DNA of 64,000 bases, from the NCBI RefSeq assembly GCF_009469605.1, contig NZ_SSXU01000005.1:203857-267856 (forward strand), written 5' to 3'. The DNA is from Zoogloea sp. 1C4. GTDB taxonomy: Bacteria; Pseudomonadota; Gammaproteobacteria; Burkholderiales; Rhodocyclaceae. The number at the start of each line of letters is the position of its first letter. Within the stretch, counting starts at the first letter, position 1. Made by a program: the position numbers and the translations under genes. Positions 52,367 to 61,333 of this stretch are shown here, in pieces. Under the pieces are notes generated by a model. That model made no database searches and was not told where the DNA came from. It saw nothing but the letters and a program-made list of their open reading frames with translations.

Positions 52367-52554
52367 TTTGTGAGAATCAGTTTGCCGGCACGTGTAGTAC
52401 GCAATGCATAAATCATGCCTTCGTGTTCGATGAAGATGCAGCTGCGGTTATCGAACAGATCCTTGCTACGGATTGGCGTGTCCATGTGACCGGCTTGTAC
52501 CCGTGGGGCCTCTGGGGGTTGTGCAGCCTTGGCTGTTTCGTCAGGGGGTGTCAC
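52363..52554 (-). CDS. hemP: Hemin uptake protein HemP
   Basis: A small protein, 63 residues from the GTG at 52554. The C-terminal IRSKDLFDNRS and IYALRTTRAGKLILTK are the HemP signature; the N-terminal half is Pro/Ala-rich as in other betaproteobacterial members. Possible starts are TTG 52581 (inside the Fur-like site), GTG 52554 and ATG 52485 (40 residues); none has a clear ribosome site. GTG is preferred because it lies just after the operator and gives the usual length. HemP is linked to haem uptake regulation in relatives. It leads the hemP-membrane protein-bfd-bfr unit. Confidence 0.85.
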   Translation of the reverse strand: MTPPDETAKAAQPPEAPRVQAGHMDTPIRSKDLFDNRSCIFIEHEGMIYALRTTRAGKLILTK

Positions 52555-52570
52555 GGTAGTTGTTAAAGCA

Positions 52571-52589
52571 AATGAGAACAATTCGTATT
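52571..52589 (-). promoter_or_regulatory. Fur-box-like site upstream of hemP
   Basis: AATGAGAACAATTCGTATT is a 19-base imperfect dyad (6 of 9 pairs) with the AATGAGAA half typical of Fur sites. It lies 17 bases upstream of the chosen hemP start. Repression by iron-loaded Fur is expected. Confidence 0.6.
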
Positions 52590-52745
52590 AAACAGATTGA
52601 CCAGTCGTTCGTCAAGCATGTTTTGCGGGGTGTGTGACGCACTTGTAGACACCCGTCGCGCTGCCCGGTATCCGCCGAAAAGGGCCCCGGGGGGCCTGGC
52701 AGGGTAGAATCCGCAGCTTTCCCGCTTCAGCCCCCCGGATTCGCC

Positions 52746-54659
52746 ATGCCCCTGATCACCCTCGACGATGCCTGCCTTGCCTTCGGCCATGTTGCCCTCC
52801 TCGACAAGGCGGCCTTCCAGCTCGACCCCGGCGAGCGGGTTGCGCTCATCGGGCGCAACGGCAGCGGCAAGTCGAGCCTGCTGAAGGCGCTCGCGGGGCA
52901 GGCGACGCTGGATGATGGGCGACTGTGGCGCCAGCCCGGCGCGCGGGTGGCCTACGTGCCCCAGGAGGCGGATTTCCCCCTCGAGCGAAGCGTGTTCGCC
53001 ACCGTGGCCGACGGCCTGGGCGACGTGGCCCAGCTGCTGGTGGATTACCACGCCGCGACGCTGGCGGTGGCCGAGGATGCCAGCGAGGCCGCGCTGGCCC
53101 GGCTCGAAGACCTGCAGCACCGGATCGAGGATGCCCAGGCCTGGCGGCTCGAGCAGCGTGTCGAGCAGGTGCTGGGGCAGCTCAAGCTGTCGGGCGAGGC
53201 GGTGGTGGGCAGCCTGTCGGGCGGCGGCATCAAGCGGGTGGCGTTGGCCCGGGCGCTGGTGGGCGAGCCGGAGATCCTGCTGCTGGACGAGCCGACCAAC
53301 CACCTGGACATCGACGGCATTCTGTGGCTTGAAGAGCTGATCCGCGATTTTGCCGGCGCGGTGGTGGTCATCACCCACGACCGGGTGTTCCTCGACCATG
53401 TGGCGACGCGGATCGTCGAGCTGGATCGCGGCATCCTGTCCAGCCACCCCGGGCGCTTTTCCGAATACCTCGCTCGCAAGGCCGACCAACTGGACGCCGA
53501 AGAGAAGGCCAACGCCCGCTTCGACAAGCTGCTGGCCCAGGAGGAGGTGTGGATCCGCAAGGGCGTGGAAGCGCGGCGGACCCGCAATGAAGGCCGGGTG
53601 CGCCGGCTGGAGGCGCTACGCCGCGAGCGTGGCGCGCGGCGTGATCGGCTGGGAACGGTCAAGCTGGCGCTGGATCGGGGTGAAGGCAGTGGCCAGATGG
53701 TGGCCGAGCTGGAGAACGTCAACAAGCGCTTTGGCGAGCGCACCATCGTCCGCGATTTCTCGACGCGCATCCTGCGGGGCGACCGGATCGGCCTGATCGG
53801 CCCCAACGGCGCAGGCAAGACGACACTGCTCAAGCTCATCCTCGGCGGGCTGGAGCCGGACGACGGCCGCGTCCGCCGCGGCACGCGCCAGACGGTGGCC
53901 TACTTCGACCAGCTGCGCGAGCAGCTCGACCCGGAAGCGCCGCTCACCGAGGTGATCAGCCCGGGCTCCGACTACGTGGAGATCGCCGGTCACCGCACCC
54001 ACATCATCGGTTATCTGGGGGATTTCCTGTTCTCGCCCCAGCGCGCCCGCTCGCCGGTCAAGTCGCTCTCCGGTGGCGAGCGCAACCGGCTGCTGCTGGC
54101 CCGGCTGTTCGCCCGGCCGGCCAACGTGCTGGTGCTCGACGAGCCGACCAACGATCTGGACATTGAAACTCTCGATCTGCTCGAAGACCTGCTGGCCCAG
54201 TACGACGGCACGGTGTTTTTGGTGAGCCACGACCGGGCCTTCCTGGATAACGTGGTGACCCAGGTCATCGCCGCCGAAGGCGACGGCCGCTGGAAGGAAT
54301 ACGCCGGCGGTTATGAGGACTGGCTGCGGGTGCGCAAGACCAGCGAAGCCGCAGCAACAGCTGCGACGCCCAAGCCCACTGCGCCAAAGAAGGACGTTGC
54401 GCCTGCGCCGGCTGCCGCCAACAAGCCGGCCAAGCTGAGCTGGAAGGAACAGCGTGAACTGGAAGCACTGCCAGACCGCATCGCTGCGCTGGAGGACGAG
54501 CAGGGCACGATCCAGGCCCGGCTCAACGACCCGGCCATCTACCGGGATGCGCCCCAGGATGTGCCACAGCTCAACGCGCGGCTGCAGGCGCTGGAGGGCG
54601 AGATCGAGGCAGCGATGCTGCGCTGGGAAGCGCTCGAGGCCCGTTCGGGCGGAAAGTAA
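52746..54659 (+). CDS. uup: ABC-F ATPase Uup
   Basis: A 637-residue cytosolic ABC-F protein with two ATPase domains and no membrane segment. Walker A motifs are GRNGSGKS and GPNGAGKT; signatures are LSGGGIKR and LSGGERNR; both Walker B regions read LLDEPTNHLD and VLDEPTNDLD. A linker (about 230-310) joins the halves. An Ala/Pro/Lys-rich stretch (about 538-570) leads to a C-terminal coiled coil typical of Uup, which binds DNA or ribosomes. It is divergent from hemP. Confidence 0.94.
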   Translation: MPLITLDDACLAFGHVALLDKAAFQLDPGERVALIGRNGSGKSSLLKALAGQATLDDGRLWRQPGARVAYVPQEADFPLERSVFATVADGLGDVAQLLVDYHAATLAVAEDASEAALARLEDLQHRIEDAQAWRLEQRVEQVLGQLKLSGEAVVGSLSGGGIKRVALARALVGEPEILLLDEPTNHLDIDGILWLEELIRDFAGAVVVITHDRVFLDHVATRIVELDRGILSSHPGRFSEYLARKADQLDAEEKANARFDKLLAQEEVWIRKGVEARRTRNEGRVRRLEALRRERGARRDRLGTVKLALDRGEGSGQMVAELENVNKRFGERTIVRDFSTRILRGDRIGLIGPNGAGKTTLLKLILGGLEPDDGRVRRGTRQTVAYFDQLREQLDPEAPLTEVISPGSDYVEIAGHRTHIIGYLGDFLFSPQRARSPVKSLSGGERNRLLLARLFARPANVLVLDEPTNDLDIETLDLLEDLLAQYDGTVFLVSHDRAFLDNVVTQVIAAEGDGRWKEYAGGYEDWLRVRKTSEAAATAATPKPTAPKKDVAPAPAAANKPAKLSWKEQRELEALPDRIAALEDEQGTIQARLNDPAIYRDAPQDVPQLNARLQALEGEIEAAMLRWEALEARSGGK

Positions 54660-54665
54660 GCCCGG

Positions 54666-55550
54666 TCAGGCCTGGGGCAGGGCGCGGTCGGGGTCTCCGC
54701 CGGCGTCCAGCAGGTTCTCGATCGACTCGTGGGGCACCTGCAGGCGGGCCAGCAGGTTCTCGCGGCTGATGTGGATCAGCTTCTCGATGGCCGACAGGTC
54801 ATCGGGAATCGCCGGGTTGTCCCAGCCCTGGGCGGTGTGGCGGGCGAGGCTGTTGGCCAGCTGCACGGTGCGCACCCGGGCGTTGTCGATGTAGCGCTCG
54901 TCCATCATCGACACCAGCAGGTCTGGCAGGTGCCAGTGGCGCACCAGCGCCAGCTGCAGTTCCTTGGCCGAGAAATTGAACACCGAGCGCTGGGCCACCG
55001 CCGAGCGCAGCCCGCGGTCGACCCGCTGGAGTTCATACACCTGCTGGGTGAGGGTTGGGGCGAAACACCAGCACAGGATCTCGGTGACCTCCGACAGCAG
55101 CGCCGCCACCGTCACCTCATCCACATCCAGATCATGGCGCACGATCGCCCAGTCGCGGGCGTAGCGGGCCGCCCGTCGGGCGCGGCTGATCACCCGCAGC
55201 ACGCCCACCAGAGCCTTCGGATGCTGGGCAATCTGGCCTTCGATGGTCGGCTGGTCGGCAAAGTCGCGCAGAAACGGTGAGATGCCCATCATCATGATCG
55301 CCCGCTCGATCGTCGTGATGTCGTGGTTCTGCCGGGCGCGCCGGTTGGCCTCGATGTGGATCAGCACCTTCAGCGTCATCATCGGGTCCGACAGCACCAG
55401 CGCGGCTACCGTCCGCCCGTTGATGCTGTCCTCCTGTTCGAGCATCGCCTGGAGCTCCTTGACCGTGTGCTTGAGCACGGGCAGGGGTTCCTGGCTGAAG
55501 AAGGCGATGTAACTGTCGATGGTGTCGAACGGCTGTGGGATCAGGGCCAT
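54666..55550 (-). CDS. HDOD domain signalling protein
   Basis: A 294-residue cytosolic protein with an HDOD domain over most of its length (segments LPVLKHTVKELQAMLEQ, VLSDPMMTLKVL, TTIERAIMMMGISPFLRDF). HDOD proteins are catalytically inactive relatives of HD hydrolases that act in signalling. ATG 55550 is chosen because GGAG lies 8 bases upstream; an ATG two codons earlier (55556) is too close to it. It is convergent with uup and divergent from the reductase gene. Partner unknown. Confidence 0.85.
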   Translation of the reverse strand: MALIPQPFDTIDSYIAFFSQEPLPVLKHTVKELQAMLEQEDSINGRTVAALVLSDPMMTLKVLIHIEANRRARQNHDITTIERAIMMMGISPFLRDFADQPTIEGQIAQHPKALVGVLRVISRARRAARYARDWAIVRHDLDVDEVTVAALLSEVTEILCWCFAPTLTQQVYELQRVDRGLRSAVAQRSVFNFSAKELQLALVRHWHLPDLLVSMMDERYIDNARVRTVQLANSLARHTAQGWDNPAIPDDLSAIEKLIHISRENLLARLQVPHESIENLLDAGGDPDRALPQA

Positions 55551-55712
55551 TGTCATGCTCCGGCGGGTGATGACCTCATTTACGGCAGGACGGTCGCGGG
55601 ATTGAGTCCCAGGGCGGAAGTCGAGGCAAGCAGGCTGGCAGCCAAGGCTATAATCGGCCGACCAACACAAAGGGTTGCCGTCGCGCATCCCGTTCCAGAG
55701 GAGAGCAAAACC

Positions 55713-56720
55713 ATGTCCAGCGTCCCGAACCCGTTCCAGGCCTTTGTTCTGCGGCAGGACGAGAACCGCAAGGTGCTCGCCGCGATGGAGCCGCTCACCG
55801 TCGACCAGCTCGATGCCGGTGAGGTTCTCATCGAGGTGGCGTATTCAAGCGTCAATTACAAGGACGCGCTGGCCGCCACCGGCGCCGGCAAGATCATCCG
55901 GCGCTTCCCGTGCGTGGGCGGCATCGACATGAGCGGGACGGTGGTCGAGAGCGCCGACCCGCGCTTCAAGCCGGGCGACGCCGTGATCGCCACCAGCTAC
56001 GACATCGGCGTGGCTCACCATGGCGGTTACGCCCAGTACGCCCGCGTGCCGGCCGGCTGGGTGGTGCCGCTGCCCGACGGCCTGTCGCTGTTCGACGCGA
56101 TGGCGCTGGGCACCGCCGGTTTCACTGCGGCGCTGGGCATCGTGCGGATGGAAGACAACGGCCTGGCGCCCGCCAACGGCCCGGTGATCGTCACCGGCGC
56201 CAGCGGTGGCGTGGGCGGCCTCGCCATCGACATGCTGGCAGGCCTCGGTTATCACGTGGTGGCCCTCACCGGCAAAGCCCACGAAGAGGCTTACCTCAAG
56301 GATCTGGGCGCGGCCGAGATCAAGCTGCGCGACACCATCGACCCGGCCAAGACCCGCCCGCTGGACGTGGGCCTGTGGGCTGGCGCGGTGGATAACGTGG
56401 GTGGTGACATCCTCGCCTGGGTGCTCTCGACCATGAAGCAGGCCGGCACCGTGGCCAGCATCGGCAACGCCCAGAGCATCAAGCTCGACACCACGGTGTT
56501 CCCGTTCATCCTGCGTGGCGTCAGCCTGCTGGGCGTCGACTCCGGCTACATGGGCGAGCCGACCCGTACCCGCGTGTGGCAGCGCCTGGCCGGCGATCTC
56601 AAACCGCGCCACCTTGCATCCATGACCCGCACGGTGCCGTTTGCCGAACTGCCGGGCGTTTTTAACGACTTCATCGCCGGCAAGGTCAAGGGGCGCACGG
56701 TGATTGCCGTTAAGGGGTGA
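55713..56720 (+). CDS. acuI: AcuI/YhdH-type acrylyl-CoA reductase (zinc-free MDR family)
   Basis: A 335-residue NADPH-dependent medium-chain reductase. The N-terminal FQAFVLRQDENRKV, SVNYKDALAATG and GGIDMSGTVVES, and the nucleotide-binding VTGASGGVGGLA, match AcuI/YhdH, which reduces acryloyl-CoA to propionyl-CoA. Zinc-binding residues of alcohol dehydrogenases are absent. AGAGGAGAG precedes the ATG. prpE, which makes propionyl-CoA, lies two genes downstream, so a C3 acid pathway is plausible. Confidence 0.87.
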   Translation: MSSVPNPFQAFVLRQDENRKVLAAMEPLTVDQLDAGEVLIEVAYSSVNYKDALAATGAGKIIRRFPCVGGIDMSGTVVESADPRFKPGDAVIATSYDIGVAHHGGYAQYARVPAGWVVPLPDGLSLFDAMALGTAGFTAALGIVRMEDNGLAPANGPVIVTGASGGVGGLAIDMLAGLGYHVVALTGKAHEEAYLKDLGAAEIKLRDTIDPAKTRPLDVGLWAGAVDNVGGDILAWVLSTMKQAGTVASIGNAQSIKLDTTVFPFILRGVSLLGVDSGYMGEPTRTRVWQRLAGDLKPRHLASMTRTVPFAELPGVFNDFIAGKVKGRTVIAVKG

Positions 56721-56744
56721 AGTCCCCAACAGCGAGTCCCCAGC

Positions 56745-57926
56745 ATGAACGATTCAACCGATCAGGCCCTGCCGCGTGTTCTGATCATTGACGACTCCCG
56801 GATGGTCAGAGCATCGATCATCCGGCACGTAAGGGACCGCTTCGACGTACGTGAGGAAGCGGACGGGGAGGCCGGCTGGCGGACGCTGCTGGTCGACCCG
56901 ACCATCCAGGCGGTGATCACCGACATCGGGATGCCCAATCTCGATGGCTACGGCCTGCTGGAGCGCATCCGTTCCTCGCGCCTGTCACGAATCAATACCC
57001 TGCCGGTGGTGGTCATCTCCGGCGATGACGAGCCGGACGTGCGCGTCAAGGCCAAGAGCGCCGGCGCCACCGACTTCATCTCCAAGAGCATCGGCAACAT
57101 CGAGCTCCTGGCGCGCCTCGAGGCGCTCACCCAGCTCGCCCGCACCCAGCGCGATCTCGAGGAAAGCCGCGCGGCCCTGGCCACCGCCAGTCCGGTTGAT
57201 CCGGCCTCCGGGCTCGCCACCCAGTCCTACCTGCATTACCACGCCTCCCAGGAGCTGTCCCTCGCCCAGCGCAAGCATGGCGCCCTGTCGGTGATGGTCA
57301 TCGAGATCGACCAGTTCGACACCCTCGTGGCGCGCTACGGCGCCCACGTGGCGCAGTTGGTCAATCGCAAGCTCTCGAAGATCATGGCCACCAAGCTGCG
57401 CAAGGAAGACACCGTGGCCGAACTGGCTCCGGCGCGCTTTGCGGTGGTCTCGCCCAGCACCGACATGCTCGGCGCCTGCGGCTTTGCGATGCGCCTGCGC
57501 GGGGCGATCGAGCACATCGTGATGACCTATCGGGAGGAGCGCATCCGCATCCGCCTGACCATGGGCATCGCGGCCGCCGATCCCGAGTTGCAGCAGACTG
57601 TCAGCCACCTGATCGGCATCGCCGTCGAGCGCCTCACCGCCGGGCAGCTTGCCGGCGGCAACCGGGTGATCGGTGACAGCGGCGAGGTGACCCCCGACAT
57701 GCTCGCACCGCCGGCCCGCCCGCCGGTGAGCATCGACCAACTATTGCAGCACCTGGCCACCACCGGGCCGGATGCCGCGCTGCGCAGTAAACTCCCGGAT
57801 GCCATCCGGACCCTCCTTCCTCTGCTGGAATTGATAGAATCCGAGCACCCGTCCGGTCTGCCGCTTGCCACCCTCGCACGCGTCGCAGAAGCCGGCCTGG
57901 AAACGGCAGCGCAGCACAACGACTGA
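56745..57926 (+). CDS. Response regulator with degenerate GGDEF domain
   Basis: A 393-residue cytosolic protein. The receiver domain (about 10-130) has the acidic pair Asp16-Asp17, phosphoacceptor Asp60 (VITDIGMPN) and Lys114. A GGDEF-fold domain (about 150-315) follows in which the catalytic signature is replaced by APARF (228-232), so it cannot make c-di-GMP. RKED (219-222) lies exactly five residues before it, the spacing of the inhibitory RxxD site, so it may bind c-di-GMP. The C-terminal 70 residues are helical. It follows the reductase by 24 bases; no kinase is adjacent. Confidence 0.88.
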   Translation: MNDSTDQALPRVLIIDDSRMVRASIIRHVRDRFDVREEADGEAGWRTLLVDPTIQAVITDIGMPNLDGYGLLERIRSSRLSRINTLPVVVISGDDEPDVRVKAKSAGATDFISKSIGNIELLARLEALTQLARTQRDLEESRAALATASPVDPASGLATQSYLHYHASQELSLAQRKHGALSVMVIEIDQFDTLVARYGAHVAQLVNRKLSKIMATKLRKEDTVAELAPARFAVVSPSTDMLGACGFAMRLRGAIEHIVMTYREERIRIRLTMGIAAADPELQQTVSHLIGIAVERLTAGQLAGGNRVIGDSGEVTPDMLAPPARPPVSIDQLLQHLATTGPDAALRSKLPDAIRTLLPLLELIESEHPSGLPLATLARVAEAGLETAAQHND

Positions 57927-57988
57927 GCGGGCGCCATGACGCACCGCCGCCGCTGCCCATGTTCGGACTTTATTTGGGGGAGGAACCC

Positions 57989-59881
57989 ATGGCTTCATAC
58001 AAGGAATTTCACAAGCGCTCCATCGAAGACCGCAACGGCTTCTGGGGCGAGCAGGCCGAGCTGATCCACTGGAACAAGCAGCCCGAGCAGATCTACGACT
58101 TCTCCAACCCGCCGTTCGTCAAGTGGTTCAAGGGCGGTGAAACCAACCTCTGCTACAACGCCGTCGACCGTCACGCGGAAAGCAACCCGAACGGCAAGGC
58201 GCTGGTCTACATCTCCACCGAGACGGACGAAGAGAAAACCTATTCGTTCTCCGAACTGCGCACCGAAGTCATGCGCATGGCGGCGATCTACCAAAGCCTC
58301 GGCGTCAAGAAGGGCGACCGTGTCCTGATCTACATGCCGATGATCGCCGAAGCCTGCTTCGCGATGCTGGCCTGTGCCCGCATCGGCGCGATCCACTCGG
58401 TGGTGTTCGGCGGCTTCGCCTCCCACTCGCTGGCCACCCGCATCGATGATGCCAAGCCCACCGTGATCGTCTCTGCCGACGCCGGCATGCGCGGCGGCCG
58501 CCCGGTGCCCTACAAGCACCTGCTGGACGAAGCCATCAGCCTGGCCGAGCACAAGCCCGCCAAGGTGCTGATGGTCAACCGTGGCCTCGACAAGGAAATG
58601 GTCGTGGTCGAAGGCCGCGACGTGGATTACGCCACCCTGCGCGCCGCCCACATGGATGCCAACGTGCCGGTCACCTGGCTCGAGTCGTCCGAACCCAGCT
58701 ACATCCTGTACACCTCCGGCACCACCGGCAAGCCCAAGGGCGTGCAGCGCGACACCGGCGGCTATGCCGTGGCGCTGGCCGCCTCGATGAAGCACATCTA
58801 CTGCGGCAACGCGGGCGAGACCTTCTTCTCCACCTCCGACATCGGCTGGGTGGTGGGTCACAGCTACATCATCTACGGCCCGCTGATCGCCGGCATGGCC
58901 ACGATCATGTACGAAGGCACGCCGCTGCGCCCGGACGCCGGCATCTGGTGGAAGATCTGCCAGGAGCAGGAAGTCACCGTGATGTTCAGCGCACCGACCG
59001 CCATCCGCGTGCTCAAGAAGCAGGACCCGGCCTTCCTCAAGAAGTACGACCTCTCCAAGCTGCGCGCCCTGTATTGCGCCGGCGAGCCGATGGACGAAAC
59101 CTCCCACCAGTGGATGATGGACGAGCTGGGCATCCAGGTCATCGACCACTACTGGCAGACCGAAACCGGCTGGGCGATGCTGTCGCTGATGCCTGGCGTC
59201 GAAAAGCACGACGTGCAGCTGGGCTCCCCGGGCTTCCCGGTTTACGGCTACGACGTGCGTCTGTTCCGCGACGACGGCTCCGAGTGCGGCCCCAACGAGA
59301 AGGGCATCGTCGGCGTCGTGCCGCCGCTGCCGCCGGGCTGCCTGTCCACCGTGTGGGGCGACGACAAGCGCTTCGTGTCCACCTACTTCACGCTGTTCCA
59401 GGACCCGATGGTCTACTCCAGCTTCGACTGGGGCATCAAGGACGACGCCGGCTATTACAAGATCCTCGGCCGTACCGATGACGTGATCAACGTCGCCGGT
59501 CACCGTCTCGGCACCCGCGAGATCGAGGAAGCGGTGCAGTCCCATCCGGCGATCGCCGAAGTGGCGGTGGTGGGCGTGGCCGATCAGCTCAAGGGCCAGA
59601 TGCCGATGGCCTTCGCCGTCGTCAAGGATCCGACCACCATCGACACCCCCGAAAAGGTCGTGGCCCTCGAAAAGGCCGTGATGAAGATCGTGGACGGCAG
59701 CCTCGGCGCCATCGCCCGTCCGGCCCGCGTGCACTTCATCTCCGGTCTGCCCAAGACCCGCTCCGGCAAGATGCTCCGTCGTTCGATCCAGGCCCTGGCC
59801 GAAGGCCGCGACCCGGGCGATCTGACCACCATCGAAGACCCGAGCACCCTGGAACAGATCAAGGCAGCCCTCACCGCCTGA
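57989..59881 (+). CDS. prpE: Propionate--CoA ligase
   Basis: A 630-residue adenylate-forming enzyme activating propionate (and probably acetate) to acyl-CoA. The N-terminus ASYKEFHKRSIEDRNGFW is of the PrpE type. The AMP-binding motif is YTSGTTGKPKG, WQTETGW is at the active site, and the C-terminal acylated lysine is in KTRSGKMLRR. Family length is about 630. The ATG at 57989 has GGGGGAGGA upstream; a start at 57959 was rejected. It has a strong terminator and lies near the AcuI-type gene. Confidence 0.93.
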   Translation: MASYKEFHKRSIEDRNGFWGEQAELIHWNKQPEQIYDFSNPPFVKWFKGGETNLCYNAVDRHAESNPNGKALVYISTETDEEKTYSFSELRTEVMRMAAIYQSLGVKKGDRVLIYMPMIAEACFAMLACARIGAIHSVVFGGFASHSLATRIDDAKPTVIVSADAGMRGGRPVPYKHLLDEAISLAEHKPAKVLMVNRGLDKEMVVVEGRDVDYATLRAAHMDANVPVTWLESSEPSYILYTSGTTGKPKGVQRDTGGYAVALAASMKHIYCGNAGETFFSTSDIGWVVGHSYIIYGPLIAGMATIMYEGTPLRPDAGIWWKICQEQEVTVMFSAPTAIRVLKKQDPAFLKKYDLSKLRALYCAGEPMDETSHQWMMDELGIQVIDHYWQTETGWAMLSLMPGVEKHDVQLGSPGFPVYGYDVRLFRDDGSECGPNEKGIVGVVPPLPPGCLSTVWGDDKRFVSTYFTLFQDPMVYSSFDWGIKDDAGYYKILGRTDDVINVAGHRLGTREIEEAVQSHPAIAEVAVVGVADQLKGQMPMAFAVVKDPTTIDTPEKVVALEKAVMKIVDGSLGAIARPARVHFISGLPKTRSGKMLRRSIQALAEGRDPGDLTTIEDPSTLEQIKAALTA

Positions 59882-59902
59882 TCCCGCTTCCACGCAGCAC
59901 GA

Positions 59903-59938
59903 AAAGCCGACCGCCCAAGCCGCGGTCGGCTTTTTTTT
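59903..59938 (+). terminator. Rho-independent terminator of prpE
   Basis: AAAGCCGACCGC (59903-59914), a 7-base loop, GCGGTCGGC (59922-59930), then eight T. Confidence 0.93.
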
Positions 59939-59945
59939 CCTGGCA

Positions 59946-60359
59946 ATGCAAAACATGCTCCGACTCCCGTTCCCGCTCCTCGCCCTGGCCGTCAGCGTCG
60001 CGCCCGGCATGGCCGATGCCGCTGCGCGCATCCATTGCCACACCACCTACGGGGGCGAAACACGCCTGCACGTGGCCCGTCCGGTGGCCTCGCCCTACGG
60101 TGTCGGGAGCGAGCCGATCGGCAGTCACTTCCTGTTCCGGGTGGTGTTCGAAGGGCAACCCCGCGAGCTTGCGGCGGTCAAGATCTACACCTACGCCGAT
60201 CTCGATCACGGCCCGACGCTCATCCACCAGTCCACCCATCCGTTGCCCCTTGCCAATCGCGGCGCGTACGGCTTCACCGGGCTGCAGCGGGTCTACGAGC
60301 CCCGGCGGGACAGCGAACTCGAATACTGGTGCGAAACTGCGCAGGGAGGTCGGAAATGA
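59946..60359 (+). CDS. Hypothetical secreted protein coupled to CapA-like gene
   Basis: A 137-residue protein I do not recognise. A signal peptide (about residues 1-26, PLLALAVSVAPGMADAAA) suggests export. The mature part is beta-rich with two cysteines (IHCHTT and YWCETA) near its ends that could form a disulfide. Its ATG lies 8 bases after the T run of the prpE terminator, so a promoter is not obvious unless it overlaps that region. It overlaps the CapA-like gene by 4 bases (ATGA) and is probably made together with it. Confidence 0.65.
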   Translation: MQNMLRLPFPLLALAVSVAPGMADAAARIHCHTTYGGETRLHVARPVASPYGVGSEPIGSHFLFRVVFEGQPRELAAVKIYTYADLDHGPTLIHQSTHPLPLANRGAYGFTGLQRVYEPRRDSELEYWCETAQGGRK

Positions 60360-61327
60360 GCCTTCGAAGCCTGCTGGCCGCCGCCGCGCTGATCGCCCTG
60401 GCGCCGGCCGCCGCGGCCGAAAGCCTGAGCCTGATCTTCGCCGGCGACGTGATGCTCGACGATGGCCCGGGCCGGGTGGTGGCTGACGGGCGCGATCCCC
60501 TCGCGGGGGTCGCGCCGATGCTGGCGGGTGCAGACTACCGCATCGCCAATCTGGAATGCCCGGTGGCCACCACCGGCACGCCGCTGGACAACAAGATCTA
60601 CAGTTTCCGCGCCCATCCACGGGTGCTGTCAGTGCTGCAGGGGCGCTTCGATGCGGTGTCGCTGGCCAACAACCACTCGGGCGATTATGGCCAGGTGGCC
60701 TTCACCGAAACGATGGCCCTGCTGGATGGCGCCGGCATCCGCCGTTTCGGGGGTGGGCGCAATCTGGTCGAGGCCCACGCGCCCCTGTGGATCGAGCGCA
60801 AGGGGCTGCGCATTGCCGTGCTCGGCTATAACGAATTCAAACCGCGGGTGTTCGAGGCTGGCGCTGACCACCCCGGTATCGCCTGGAGCGAGGACAGCCA
60901 CGTGATCGCCGACATCCGCGCCGCCCGCAAGGCAGGAGCCGATCTGGTGATTCCCTTCATGCACTGGGGCTGGGAGCGGGAGCCCAAGCCCTCGGCCCGC
61001 CAGCGGGCACTCGCCCGGCGGATGATCGACGCGGGTGCGGCGGCGGTGGTGGGCGGCCATCCCCACGTCACCCAGGGGGCGGAGCTGTACCGGGGGCGCC
61101 CGATCGTCTATAGCCTGGGCAACTTTGTCTTCGATGGCTTCGACGAGCTGCCCGCGGGGCGGGTGGGCTGGCTGCTGCGGCTGGAGCTCGACCGCCGCGG
61201 CGTGGCTGCCTGGCGCACCTTTGAAGCGCGGATGGATGGCGAAGGCGTGCCGTCTCCCGCCGCCGGCGCCGTCACGCCCTGCGGCCGGCGGGGCGATCGC
61301 GTCGTGGGCGCCTGCCGCAACCCCTGA
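60356..61327 (+). CDS. CapA family metallophosphatase-like protein
   Basis: A 323-residue exported protein. A signal peptide (residues 1-22, ending AAAAES) is followed by the CapA fold with FAGDVMLDDG, IANLECP, SLANNHSGDYG, MHWGWE, GGHPHVTQG and YSLGNFVFDG, the metallophosphatase-like motifs. CapA in Bacillus serves poly-gamma-glutamate synthesis, but no capB or capC is present. Here an envelope hydrolase role is more likely. The ATG at 60356 has GGGAGGT upstream; longer frames were rejected. Confidence 0.85.
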   Translation: MSLRSLLAAAALIALAPAAAAESLSLIFAGDVMLDDGPGRVVADGRDPLAGVAPMLAGADYRIANLECPVATTGTPLDNKIYSFRAHPRVLSVLQGRFDAVSLANNHSGDYGQVAFTETMALLDGAGIRRFGGGRNLVEAHAPLWIERKGLRIAVLGYNEFKPRVFEAGADHPGIAWSEDSHVIADIRAARKAGADLVIPFMHWGWEREPKPSARQRALARRMIDAGAAAVVGGHPHVTQGAELYRGRPIVYSLGNFVFDGFDELPAGRVGWLLRLELDRRGVAAWRTFEARMDGEGVPSPAAGAVTPCGRRGDRVVGACRNP

Positions 61328-61333
61328 GCGGCG

